Translations under genes and position numbers: made by a program
Origin: Reticulascus tulasneorum
Taxonomy: Eukaryota; Ascomycota; Sordariomycetes; Glomerellales; Reticulascaceae
Direction: 5' to 3'
Assembly: GCA_001557505.1 (NCBI GenBank)
Contig: LSAX01000003.1
Coordinates: 2,418,001-2,482,000, forward strand
DNA: 64,000 bases
Shown: positions 33,893-44,900 of the stretch, piece after piece
Layout of the letters: each line of letters begins with the position of its first letter
Numbering within the stretch: position 1 is the stretch's first letter
Notes under the pieces: model-generated
Databases searched by the model: none
What the model saw: only the letters and a program-made list of their open reading frames with translations
Told to the model about the DNA's origin: nothing

Positions 33893-34843
33893 ATGAAGTT
33901 CACCTTGAGCCTCCTTGCCTCTGCTCTGTTGTCCACTGTAGTGGCAACCCGTAAGTCGCGGTTTGAGACGCGTCCTCCGCCATCAGTCTAACAAGAATAC
34001 AGGTTTCAAGTTCGAGAGGTTGGACAAGAATGATACGGTCAGTGTGCAATGATCATAGACCTTGACCACTTCGCTGACTTTGTGATAAGGTCCTGCTCGT
34101 TGTTGATATGCAAGAAGGTCTCTACAGTGTCGCTCGAGACTTTGACGCAACCTTGTACAGGGACAGCATGATCGCCCATGCTGCTATTGGAAAGGCCTTC
34201 AATATTCCTGTCATCATGACAACTTCGGCTCAGACTGGTTAGTCAAGCATTCATGAGTCTGCTCGGCATTGCAAATGGCGTCCTGACTTTCCGTAGGCTC
34301 AAACGGTCGTCTCCCCGAGGAAATCACGTCGCTATATCCCGATTCACCGCTGATCATGCGCAACGGCGAGGTTGATGCCTGGGACAACGCTGAGTTCAAA
34401 GCCGCCGTTGAAGCTACCGGCAAGCACCAGGTTATCCTTGCTGGTATCACGACCGACGTTTGTAGGTCTAAATCTACCCTGTGATCTGATGCAGGTTTAC
34501 TCACACATTCTCAGGCACAACGTTCCTCGCTCTATCGCTCGTCGAAGCAGGCTACAGTGTGTGGGCCAACATCGAGGCTTCCGGCACTACAACCGAGCTG
34601 ATCAGGGACATCTCTAACGACCGCATGATCCGAGCAGGCGTCAACGTCGTCTCCCTATTCTCCATCGTCATGGACCTCATGCGCGATTGGCGTAGCACTC
34701 CCGGCCTGCCTGAGCTATTGCCATGGCTCGATACCTACTACCCCGTCTACGGCTACGTTGCGCGTGCCCACCGTGCTGCCATCGTTAATGGCACTCTGTC
34801 TGACGCCGAGGTATCTCTGCCTCTGAAGGAGAAGAGGAACTGA
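33893..34843 (+). CDS. Secreted isochorismatase-like cysteine hydrolase
   Basis: Exons 33893-33950, 34003-34037, 34090-34237, 34297-34461 and 34515-34843 give 244 aa. The first 18-20 residues (MKFTLSLLASALLSTVVAT) form a clear signal peptide. The hydrolase fold follows: VLLVVDMQEGLY with the catalytic Asp (about D37), NIPVIMTTSAQTGSNG, then ILAGITTDVCTTFLAL with the nucleophilic Cys (about C136) and cis-peptide-like context. The Cys codon itself is split by the last intron. The third catalytic residue, usually Lys, I cannot place with confidence. The C-terminal 100 residues resemble the YcaC-like subgroup. Secreted isochorismatases are known effectors in some fungi and oomycetes that divert salicylate synthesis, but YcaC-type members have other or unknown substrates. 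Function stays open. Confidence 0.86.
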
Positions 34844-35632
34844 GATGGGGCCCGATTCTAAAATGAAGGGCTACAGACAGTCCTTGCAAGGCAACTCCCC
34901 GAAAATGAAATGGTTACGGGTGGCGTTGGAGTCTCAAAAATCATAATTGTTGATCACTTCCTGGTACTGCACAGGCTCTGGTTTAGTTGAAGCTTTGGAT
35001 TGGGGCACTTCATGTTCACTACGTTCTTGTCACTCACTCAAGGCTCTTGAAGTCGTCAGCTACAAATAGAAACGACATCTTCAGTTACGTCTTACAGACA
35101 AACACAATTAATAAACACACCGTGGGTTTCAACCCCTACCGTCTTCATATGCTTATTACATTTGGTCTTCATCTCTGCCTGTCTCTGTATGTTCAGTCTC
35201 TCCAGTCATGTTCATCTTGCCGTAGACAGCGAAGGTGTGAGGCCCTTACAGAAGTCCCCGAGGCAGGGGGGTCTGGTTTCGGCCCGGACCCGCAGACTTG
35301 GGACTCCGCAAGAGCAAAGGCGGGGTTTCGGCATCGGGAGAGCGGTCTGGACACAACCCCTGAGTAGGGCCGAGACAATTTAGCTTCCGATGCCAATGGG
35401 CCAAACTAGGCATTTGGGCAATCTGAGTCTAAGCTTCCGAGGTTCTCTAGCTCGAGCATGAATCAGAAACCAGCGCCGCCCCTGGAGATCTGGGCATTGC
35501 GGAAATCGTGCCGCATCTCTCGACATGGGCCGGCCCTAATTACTGAGTCATTGCTGCATCAACTCGAACTACTAGTCCGTGACAAGGCAAGGCATTCACT
35601 TGAGGGCGCGGAAAATCAGAGGTGTCAAATGT

Positions 35633-35644
35633 AAACACGTGTTT
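35633..35644. promoter_or_regulatory. 12-bp palindrome with E-box core
   Basis: AAACACGTGTTT is a perfect palindrome around CACGTG, the core bound by bHLH factors. It lies about 800 bp past the hydrolase gene. It could act at a distance or be chance. Confidence 0.3.
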
Positions 35645-36985
35645 CAACAGTATTGACAGACCCCTTTCATTACTCCAGCGGTGAGGCTTTCAGGATGAAA
35701 AGTATGGCGCTTAATATCCCCGATGCGATGCACGAACAGCACATGCCAACGTACATGCAGCGGCCAGTTGGCGAGACGCTGTCTAAGTGCCCAACTTTTC
35801 TTCCCCGCCTTTTAGGTTCTCCCACAAACCTACCTCACTGGGCGGTGGACGAGATGTCGAACCAATAGCTAGAAAGCTAATTATTAAATTCCATTGCCAT
35901 GACAAGAACAGGGCAGCGGTAAAGGATGCTGGCAGGCAGGGTGAAGTGTGATAATTGTTCGACACTGCTTCTCGCTAGTTGTTGACGACAAATCAGGGAT
36001 TGATCCGGCCAGTCTATCGAGTGTGATATCGGTTGCCCCCCTAAAGGCATCGGGAGGCGTCCATGTCCGGTATGTTGAAGCGCCGAATGGCCGCTATCGG
36101 ATGGCTGCCGATCTCCATTTCACTTCACGCCGTGGCATTTCCCTCGAGAGGAATGTTGAGACCGGAAACAGGGAGCAGGAGAAGGGGGGAAAAGAAAGGG
36201 ATGGATGTACTAGGTAATTTGAGTGCATGCTTGCGAAACCTCGTGTTCTTGGGAGCCAGTTAGAGTGCAAGGGTTGGATCTGTCATATTCGACAAAGTGA
36301 ATGATTGCTTTAACACAAACTTGCGGTGTTACATCAGAGTTTCTCGGGGTTGATTTCATGCCAGTTATAAAATGTGATGAGAGAGGTGCTCGCCCTCACT
36401 GGCCGAAATCATTGGGGGAGAGCAGCGTGGGGGCGTGGGCGATGAGATCCAGCAGGCTCATCAACGGATAGCGCCTGAGTGACAGACTGGCAGGCTTGAC
36501 GAACCTGGCCCCTGGAGGAGGGCCGCGGAAATGGCTGTTGGGACAAAGGCATTCGTCACGATGCTCTCACAACTACGTTGAGATGGTGGTTGCGATATTA
36601 AGCTTCTATATTGCTGCCAAGGTGCGACGCCTGACTCGTGGGCCGTCTGCTCAATGACTGGCTACCAGGCGTCGTGCAGGTCGGAATATCTCGCATTACG
36701 CAGGCGGCATTGAGCTGCGACCATCAACCAGACCTGGTGGGATCTGGGAAGCATTCGCTGGGAGAGGTTGGCCGATGCGTGTCGGACAATGGGGCTATTC
36801 GGACGTCGTGTCAAATATCAGAATGAGGCACATTTCCTCAAATCGACGCGTCATTTCATCTAACCCCTCGACGAAACTCGAGCTGGCGGCATTTCTGGTC
36901 GAAGAACCAACAAATCCAGGGACTGGCAAACAAACGGCGCGTGGGATGGTTGTGAAAAAGCAATGGCCGATTACGGCTGGAGGAA

Positions 36986-36998
36986 GGGGGGGGGGGGG
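36986..36998 (+). repeat. Poly-G tract
   Basis: Thirteen consecutive G residues inside a wider G-rich stretch; it could form a quadruplex. Confidence 0.85.
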
Positions 36999-39900
36999 TG
37001 GGAACATTGCAGCTAGCAAAAGCAAACCCCACGCTCCGGTCCCCACGCTTCACCGAACCCCCCACCGTGGAACTGCTCCAACGCTAGGGGAAGTTCTTGG
37101 TGGGAGGTGGGAGACGGGGGATGGGAGAGCAGCGGACGAGGACTGTGAGCTCGTGGGGAGAGGGGCCGGGAGAGGGGGTGGACGAGCTGCGGACGAGGAA
37201 AACGTCCAGCGGATGTTGGTATGAGGCGCTGAACAAACTCGCCTCAGGCTGATTGTAGCTTGCGGTGGCGGACGGAAGTTTAACTGGCGGTTCAATGACT
37301 GAGCTAATCTAGTCTATTCCTTCCGTCGGACGGGAGGTCTGTCCTCTGTCAGACGGGAAGAAGGGAAAGGCGCTGCAAGTACCTCGGCCGCCTAGTTTAA
37401 TCTGTCATCTCATCCCATTCCCGTGCTAGAGAAGCGATCATAGGTTGTTTGATGTTCCACTGCGTTAACGGGCAAACGAAGGAGCACAGTTGCTATACTG
37501 GAAATAGCACCCAGGCCCCCAGAGCAATATCCTCATCGAGACATGTGACCGCAGCACGCTCTCGTCCTAATCAAATGCTCTTTCGCGACCCCACGCCCCC
37601 CAAGGTAGTTCAGCCCGGGGCCCGCCATCCTGACAGGTCGCTGGTGGCAGGCAATTTGGACGACCTGCCATGTCAGGCAACTCGATGGAACCTTTCAAAT
37701 ATGTGTGGAAGCTTTCTGGATCCAATCTGGGGGCTACGTCTATTTTTGCCTCACCGGAGCGGTGCAATAGCCTAGTTAGGTTATGATTGCTGGAGAGTTT
37801 CTTTGTGCTATCAGAACTTTGGACAAACAATCCTATCGGACCGTCGCTTCTGCCAGAGGCTTTGTTGATTGAACGAGCAGCGGCATGTTTCGTTGTGGAC
37901 AAACATGGCGCTCTTCCCTGCTTGTTTGTTGCTTGGTACAGCACACACCCACGGCAGCCGAACCAGTAACTCGGTCTTCAGATCTCAGCTCCAGCAAACT
38001 GGGTCTGGGGCATTTACCCCCCATGCTCGCATCCCCTGTAGAGCGGCCTGTGCTTCTGTGCATTGGAAATGTCAACTGTGCGGGGGATCAAAGAGTTTCT
38101 GGCTGCCATTTCCCTCTTTCGGCAAGAGGCTAGCTAAATTATTTCTCTTACCCATAACGAGCCACCGACAGACCAAGAGGGGGGCCCAACAAGCTGTTTG
38201 AAGACGGGAAGGTCAACGAAGCATGCCTTACGATGGCCGTAAATGGCGAAAGTGAAGGACCATATCAGAAGGCCGGAAGCGTGGCACTTTTCAACCACCT
38301 ACCTTGATGGGTTGAATGGCCACATTCCAGGCCGTTAGCAGAAAGAAGATGGCTTTCAACGTCAAGCAAACGGATGGCACTGGCAAAGCATCCCCACGCC
38401 GCACCTTAGCAGAATGGCAAACCCTGCCACAAACAAACGTACGGGCTGAGAAAAACGGGAGTGTTGGGGTCTAGACGTGATCACCCCCAGGTTGCGATCG
38501 GGGGCTTGCTTATAGGGGCAGAGACATCTCGCTCCAGGTCCGTCTGGACCCGGACGCTGCCCCGGAACAGGGTCCACGTCGAACATGGACCCCCTCACCA
38601 TCACCCATTCCTTGACAGTCCGGCAAGCGTGCCGGCGCGGTCGAGCACCTCAGATTCATGCAACCCGCACCAGATGAATGGCGGTCAAAGATGTAACGGG
38701 CCTTTCTGGAACGTGCAGCTTCCCCAGTTCCGACTGGTTCAACGGGGAGCGGGGACCGCATTTGGGGGGACAGACCGCTTGCGATGCATTTGTCGCGGCA
38801 AACTTACAGCGTTTCCGTTCCCTGTTTTAGCGGATTCTATGTTTTAGCTTCGGAAAAGTCGAAGGGGATCCTGCTTGCCGGCAGCCATTGCTCCCGCTGC
38901 TAGTGCAGTAGCCGTGACAATGAGGCATCTGCTACGTAACTAATTTGTACATGATATCTACCTAGGGACGGTAATCGGTTGGTTCGTTGTGAGAGCATCC
39001 ATCCGTACTGGAAAGGACTGGTCGGACAGGTCCAGGCAAAACGGTAGGATGCGATGATTCGTAATTCGAACTACGCCTCCCCCAATACTCCCGAATCCAG
39101 GTCCGTTCGAGTAGGATTAGCAGGATACGACACCGGGGGGGTACACGATGGAATGCGATAGCAGGGTTGTTGCGAATGCGGATGAAGCTGGCATTTCATA
39201 TCCAATACTTTTGTACGACCAGGCTGCTTATTCTTAGTTGAAGTAAGCAATAAAAAAGGACTGGACGTGAATGGTCGAATATCGCCAGACTGGCACACAC
39301 CGGGCACCAGCAAAAATGGGCGGTGCCACCCCTTTCAAGTCTGACTCATGCTTTCACGAGGGAGGCTCATGAATGCGACATGCGCCAGTCGTCGGGCACA
39401 ATGCCCGCGTCACCGCCCTTCGCAAATACGGATTTTTGTCGGAAACAGTTCCAACCTAGAGGTGCCTTGAAAATGTTTGTTGTCGCAGATTGTTGGCACA
39501 AGTCCCGCCATTCGGCCGGCCGCAGTGCCATTCCCGTCCAACGAAATTCCACCGGCAATATCCCATGATTCATTTGTTTGCCTGCGCTTGACTAGGTGGG
39601 TAGAGGACCTACTGCCTTGGGGCAGGCATGATTTTGTACACATTCCGAGCAACGACATCTGTCAGGTGTGTTGGTGCTACGTCGCATCTGACCGCATCCA
39701 TCCCATTTCCACTCCTCCGTCCATCACGTATCATTCAGGATGCTAAGTAATAGTGGGACTCAAGTTGCGTCTTACAAACGATCCGGAGGAGTAGGTAATA
39801 TCTCGGGTACCGTGGGAACGTAGTCAGCCTGCACCATCTACAAATAGGATGTCGAGGGATCCTATATCGGGATACGTGAGGTGAGAAAGCTGAGATGAGT

Positions 39901-41157
39901 AAGAATAGCAAGCAAGTCGGAGCCGACGGATGACTGCTCAACTGCTCACTAAACAAACGTGAGGGAGGGAGGGGTGGTGGAGGATATCACCGAAACGGTG
40001 GCCTTCGCCGTCTTCCACTTTTTGACCTTGTGGTAAGACGGGGGACCGACCCCCAAACGTTAGCAGGGGGGGCGGGGTATTGAAAGCGTCATTTTCTGTG
40101 TTTTGTATTTTTCTTCCCTATGAAACAAGAGACATTTTGCTTTCATTCTTTTCGTTCTTTTCTTTTTTCTTTTCCTGAATGGGGGGCATTTGGAAATGGA
40201 ACACACTAAGGTACCTAGCAAGCGGTGAGGCGTAAAAAACAGGAAGCCCAAAACTGAGCTGCATTTGTCGGGGAGAAATGGCGGACAGCAGGGGGCGTGT
40301 GGGGTGTAGGGACTTAGGTTAGAGTAAGGTAGGTAGGTGTGGTGTGGGGCATCGACACCTAGAATGCCCCAAAGTGGCCTAAATCCCAGCATCGTTTAGG
40401 GTGGTCCCGGGCTGGAAATGCACCATCCCACACGCTGCCCGACAGCCGGCTCAGCCTAGACTCGCTTCCCCGGACCTCCCCCCCCCCAATCGCTGGGAGA
40501 ACGGGAGAAAGGGGGGGCGTGGGCAAAACCCATGACTCTTTTCAAGCCTTAAAGTTGCGGTCAGGTACTTCACTCCCTCGCTTCCAATAAGGTAGGTACA
40601 CAGAGCCAGCAGATTGTACAGGCGTGCACCCCAACTAATTTACTAAGGCAGTCACCTACTGTAGGTGGCAGCAGGTGGGTGTCGGCTGCCCAATCAACCG
40701 CGCATGAGTCGATCATGGCAGCCACCTTTCCGACAAGGCGGTCAAACACCGCTCTTTGCCCTGCACACTTCTGGGGCCGTTTAGCAGTCGAGGGGACGAG
40801 AGCGAAGCGTCCGTGTTCGTCCATGCGCGTGGGGGCAGCCTGGAACCTTTTCTTTTGGGGTTCCGTTAACTTAACTTATCCCGCGTGTGGGAGGGAGAGA
40901 GACTGGACAGGGCAGGGAAGAGGGCGAAGAAAAGTTGCTGCCTCTTCTCATCCGCACACCCCCGTGTAGTGTGTGCGGTCTTCGTGGGTGTGGGTGCGTG
41001 CGGATGATTCATGTTTGCGTTTTTGCTTGCGACGATGTGTTCGTATATGACTGTGGCCTCCCGGCCCTTCCTGGCCTCCCTCCACATTCCTTGATTTTCT
41101 TGCTCTCTGTTTCCGGCTTCATCTTTCCTGCCTTTTCTACTTCGGTTTGAAAGAAGT

Positions 41158-41163
41158 TATAAA
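41158..41163 (+). promoter_or_regulatory. Possible TATA box of the lone 150-aa gene
   Basis: TATAAA in the context GAAGTTATAAACAGG, 343 bp before the ATG at 41501. The intervening stretch is rich in C and CT words, as in leaders. No transcript evidence is available. Confidence 0.3.
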
Positions 41164-41500
41164 CAGGGCATCACTTCCCGACTTGCCACGTCAATAATTT
41201 CCAAACTCCAACAGCCCGCCCCCATCAATATCACCGCCTCCCGTCTTTGCCTTGCTTCCGCAGCCTCGGGATCCCGTAATCACACCCTCCAGATTTTAGG
41301 CTTGCCTACTCCGACACGCCACGGAAGGAGCCCAACGAGGCAGAGCCGATCCCCCTGCTTGCCTTATTACCTTTGCCTGGCAGTACCAACGCTTATAAGT
41401 GGGACGTGTCGATCAACTTTCGCCTTTCTTCAGGAACGCGAACCCAAACCTCTTCATCTCACTTTACACGAGATTTCAACACGCACATATCACATCAGCC

Positions 41501-41953
41501 ATGTACGGCTCTTACGGTTCATACAGCTCCATGAGCGCCATATCGGCACCCATGGACATCACATCCAGCAACCTCCGCGCCCATGACGCCAGCTGCGCTT
41601 TCCCATCGTGGCCGCGCCGCTCGTCTCTCTCTGGCTCCGACAGCGAGGCCCGCGCAACATCTTACCTCTCCGACGACGACCTCTTCCCTTCGGACCCCTT
41701 CGAGGACGACGTGCGCAGCATCTCCAGCGCAGGCAGCACCGCCTCGCCAGTCTCCCAGATCACCGAGGCCGAGTTGCTCGAGATGGACCGAGAGCGACGA
41801 GCCATGCAGCAAGAGGCTCTACGCTTCCTCGTCAGCGAGAAGGAGCGCAGACGACAGGCCAGCAAGCGACAGCGACGGGGCAGTTCCGGCTCCAAGAAGA
41901 GCCCCAAGAGCAAGCTTAGCAACATGACTCCCATCGCCGAAGCGGGTGAATAA
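41501..41953 (+). CDS. Disordered, phosphosite-rich 150-aa protein
   Basis: A single exon in a gene-poor block. The product opens MYGSYGSYSSMSAISAPMDI, then SWPRRSSLSGSDSE and SYLSDDDLFPSDPFEDD. It has a predicted helix TEAELLEMDRERRAMQQEALRFL and ends in a Lys/Arg/Ser tail (KRQRRGSSGSKKSPKSK). RRSS is a PKA-type site and SDDDLF/SDPFEDD are CK2-type sites; the basic tail looks like a nuclear localisation signal. My impression is that similar small proteins occur in related filamentous fungi, but I cannot name the family. The frame is open upstream to 41399; the ATG at 41501 is the natural start. Codon use is strongly C-ending, as in well-expressed fungal genes. Function unknown. Confidence 0.72.
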   Translation: MYGSYGSYSSMSAISAPMDITSSNLRAHDASCAFPSWPRRSSLSGSDSEARATSYLSDDDLFPSDPFEDDVRSISSAGSTASPVSQITEAELLEMDRERRAMQQEALRFLVSEKERRRQASKRQRRGSSGSKKSPKSKLSNMTPIAEAGE

Positions 41954-44900
41954 AGTTCGGATACACTTCGACCAAGTCAGTGCACGGACTGACAGACATT
42001 GCCGTTTTCAACAACCGCAGCTCGACGACTCATCACACTCATGACTCAGAGCAACTAATGAGTAATACCGATAAACACCCCACCGACATCTCCTGGCAAC
42101 GTCCAGCAGATGCGATCAACACAATAGGACACGACGACTTGCCACTACAAGGACAAGTCCCGAGAAACGACACGACAGCGCACGCCACAGTGCTATAGGT
42201 CGCGGATGCGACGCGCTTTGGCATGCTGAATAATTTTTTGTCAGGCGGAAGTGGTGCAAGTATCCGGAGGGGTAATTGGGAATGCAGCGAGACCGGATTT
42301 GTCAGAGCCACCTACCCGACTCACGGAGCATTTCGGAGCGCGATGCGGGGCAACACGCCGAAGTCGACCGTGCAGCACCCTGTCTCAGCCACACCCCCAG
42401 TCGGACGCACTCTCCGGCCATTCAAACAGCCGGAGAGCCGAGCCCGTGGATTGGTGTGGCAGATGAGGGGCCCTTGTGCAGTTGAGGGGACACGTGTGGG
42501 TGTGCTGCTACACAGCAGGATCTGGAGCAGGGCTGGATGCAGCGGTTGGGTACGAGGGCAGCAGACTCGTGATACCTCGCCCTCGATGGGCGGCGACGCT
42601 GCAGGTGCTGTACTTGTTCCTGATACCCCGATATGGCTGTCCGAGGTTACCTCACAGAGGAAGCCTTTGATCGCATGGATTTTTTTTAGGGTTTTGCTCT
42701 TCAGAGCACATAGCTGGATACATGGCATGGCCGGGAGTTTTTGTTTTTACTTTGGGTATCATTGCATATACCCAATGGGTAATTGAATGGTGCATATGGG
42801 AATGGGCTACAAAGCATGTTCATCAGCGAACGCGTGGAATTTGGATATTTACATAGTTAGCATTTAGTTCGAGATACCCCCGCACAAGTTGCAATCACAT
42901 TTGGATTTTCTTCTCACAAAAACTTGAATCAAACATCGCCCCCCCTCGCTTGCCGTGTTCTTCGTATTAGCTGGCTCTCGGCGACCTTGCCTGGTCGAAG
43001 TCACCGAGCTTGTGTAGGCCTTCGGACGTAACTGTGGATTTGACAAAACTTATGTAAGACCTTGTGATGGAATTCAACGCCCGCTAGATCTCGATTACAC
43101 ACTCTCTCTCCGCTCGCCTGTCCCGGGCTTATTCTGTAGCAAGTCAGCTCTTCCGCCTCGCACTAGCCCCATCCCGTGCCGGCCGTAACGGCAGCGCAAG
43201 TCACAGATAGCGTCCTCCGAAGCACACTGCCTAGACCAGATCCAGATGGGCGAGAAGCCTCGCTCGATCCTTCGCCGGCCGCGGTCTATCACGTTTTGGT
43301 GCCAAGATTTCAAAGTGTGATGGGGGGAGGAGGGGAACTGGGGTACGGTGATGATCTGTGCAGGTTGGCTTTTCTGTCATCTGCAGAGTGATCTGACCTA
43401 TTCTGCTTTCCGGGGCAGGGATTCGCCATCGCATTACCGACCTGAGTAATGAGACTCGTATGGCATGAAGCGGCCAGTTTTCTCGTTGAGGGGGAATGTG
43501 ACGGGGGGAGCATTTGAGATTTTTCTTTTCCTTGCTCAATTCTCAAATAACACTCTAAGAGGATGGGATGAGGGAACATGGGTGAGAAGCCGTGATGGCT
43601 GGTTGAGCTTGTGCATTTGGCGATGGAGATGGTGTGGTCCTTCATCCTCGAATGACTCGACCTCCAATAACAATCCCGAAGACGAGACACGAGTTGATCA
43701 ATCACATCCTTAAGGAGTATTCTTCATTTCTATCCTGAAAAGGTGGCCGCAGCGGCCTTTCGTCACGGGTTGAGCTTTTTTTTTCTGTTGGGAAGGCCGA
43801 GCTTTGGGCCAGGAGAAGATTTCATTTATCCTCCTGACGTTCTTGGACATTTACTCGTGTCGTCTCTCAATCATTGAGATCGCGACATCCAGTACATCTG
43901 TGGTTGCGGGGGAGGTCACGAATATGCGACGGCCGATCAGCCACCAATGAAATCGCCAACCCCGCGAGGCGGGCTCCCATTTGTCGCACAGCACTTACAC
44001 AAGCTGACGAAGGGAATCACTCCAAATAGATTGAAACAATGTTGCTGTTGCTATCGATATCCTCGTCTTACCCGAACGGGTGAGATCCGAATTCCTGTTT
44101 CTCGTTTTCTTTCCTTCTTTCAAATGCAGTGGACTCAACATCCACGGACTGTTGGGAGGCGCGGCAATGAAAATAAATGAGATTATATGGGACCATGAGA
44201 CATGGCTTTTCGGACCACGTTTTCTGCCCACTTCGAACACGGCGTTCGTCGAGAGCAAGTGGCCAGATGTCGTGTGTAAGTGGTTTTGAGTGGGGAGTGA
44301 GCCGATGCAGCCATGTGTGCGAAGGCACTAAGACCCTAAGTGATGCGAACGGTTGGTGGCGTTCGATATCAAGTATCTCCAGGCTGAAGCGTGGACAGAC
44401 GAGCTATTGCATGTATGTGACCTATTAGCCATTAGTAGGCATCATAAAAAGGCCGAAAGCTATCCCCCTCCGTCGAGACTGTTGATAGGATTTAGGTGGA
44501 TGGCCAAAATTGTCCAGAGACGGTTAGGATGGGTGCATTAGACGTGGGGCAAGCAACGCCAAGCATCAATGGACCCTGTCGATAGCTTAAAGAACCACAT
44601 GCAAGGCGGGTGAAAGTGTGATCGAGTGTGAAATGAGATGTGATGAGAGATGCGACTCCGGGATGCCCGATTCCAGATTCTCACCATACCGCGAGCTTAC
44701 GATATCTGCTGCCCGACTCCATTTGATCTATCGCTTGGTCGGTCATCCAAGCTTGTGAGTTTCGGGCAGGCAAAAAGCTTCCTGCCGGTCGCGATGCGCC
44801 ACCATCTCGGACGTGATATGCTGCATTGGACATGGGGTAGGCACGATAGGTTTAATGGTTCCAATCTTTTCCTGTTAAACAGCCAACAACGGCTTTGACG

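Larger units (their letters stand above)
34844..41500. other. Gene-poor block, left part (6.7 kb)
   Basis: No supported gene. Frames such as 36775-37224 and 38461-38847 are low-complexity or overlap others and carry no motif. It contains AAACACGTGTTT at 35633-35644, a 13-nt G run at 36986-36998, GGTAGGTA-type words near 40325 and 40588, and a TATA-like site at 41158 before the lone gene. Confidence 0.5.

Noticed and set aside
36775..37224. 149-codon Gly/Arg-rich frame
   Set aside because: It runs through the 13-nt G tract and owes its composition to that; no conservation pattern.
42223..42786. 187-codon open frame after the lone gene
   Set aside because: No recognisable domain, overlaps frames on the other strand, and may lie in 3' UTR.
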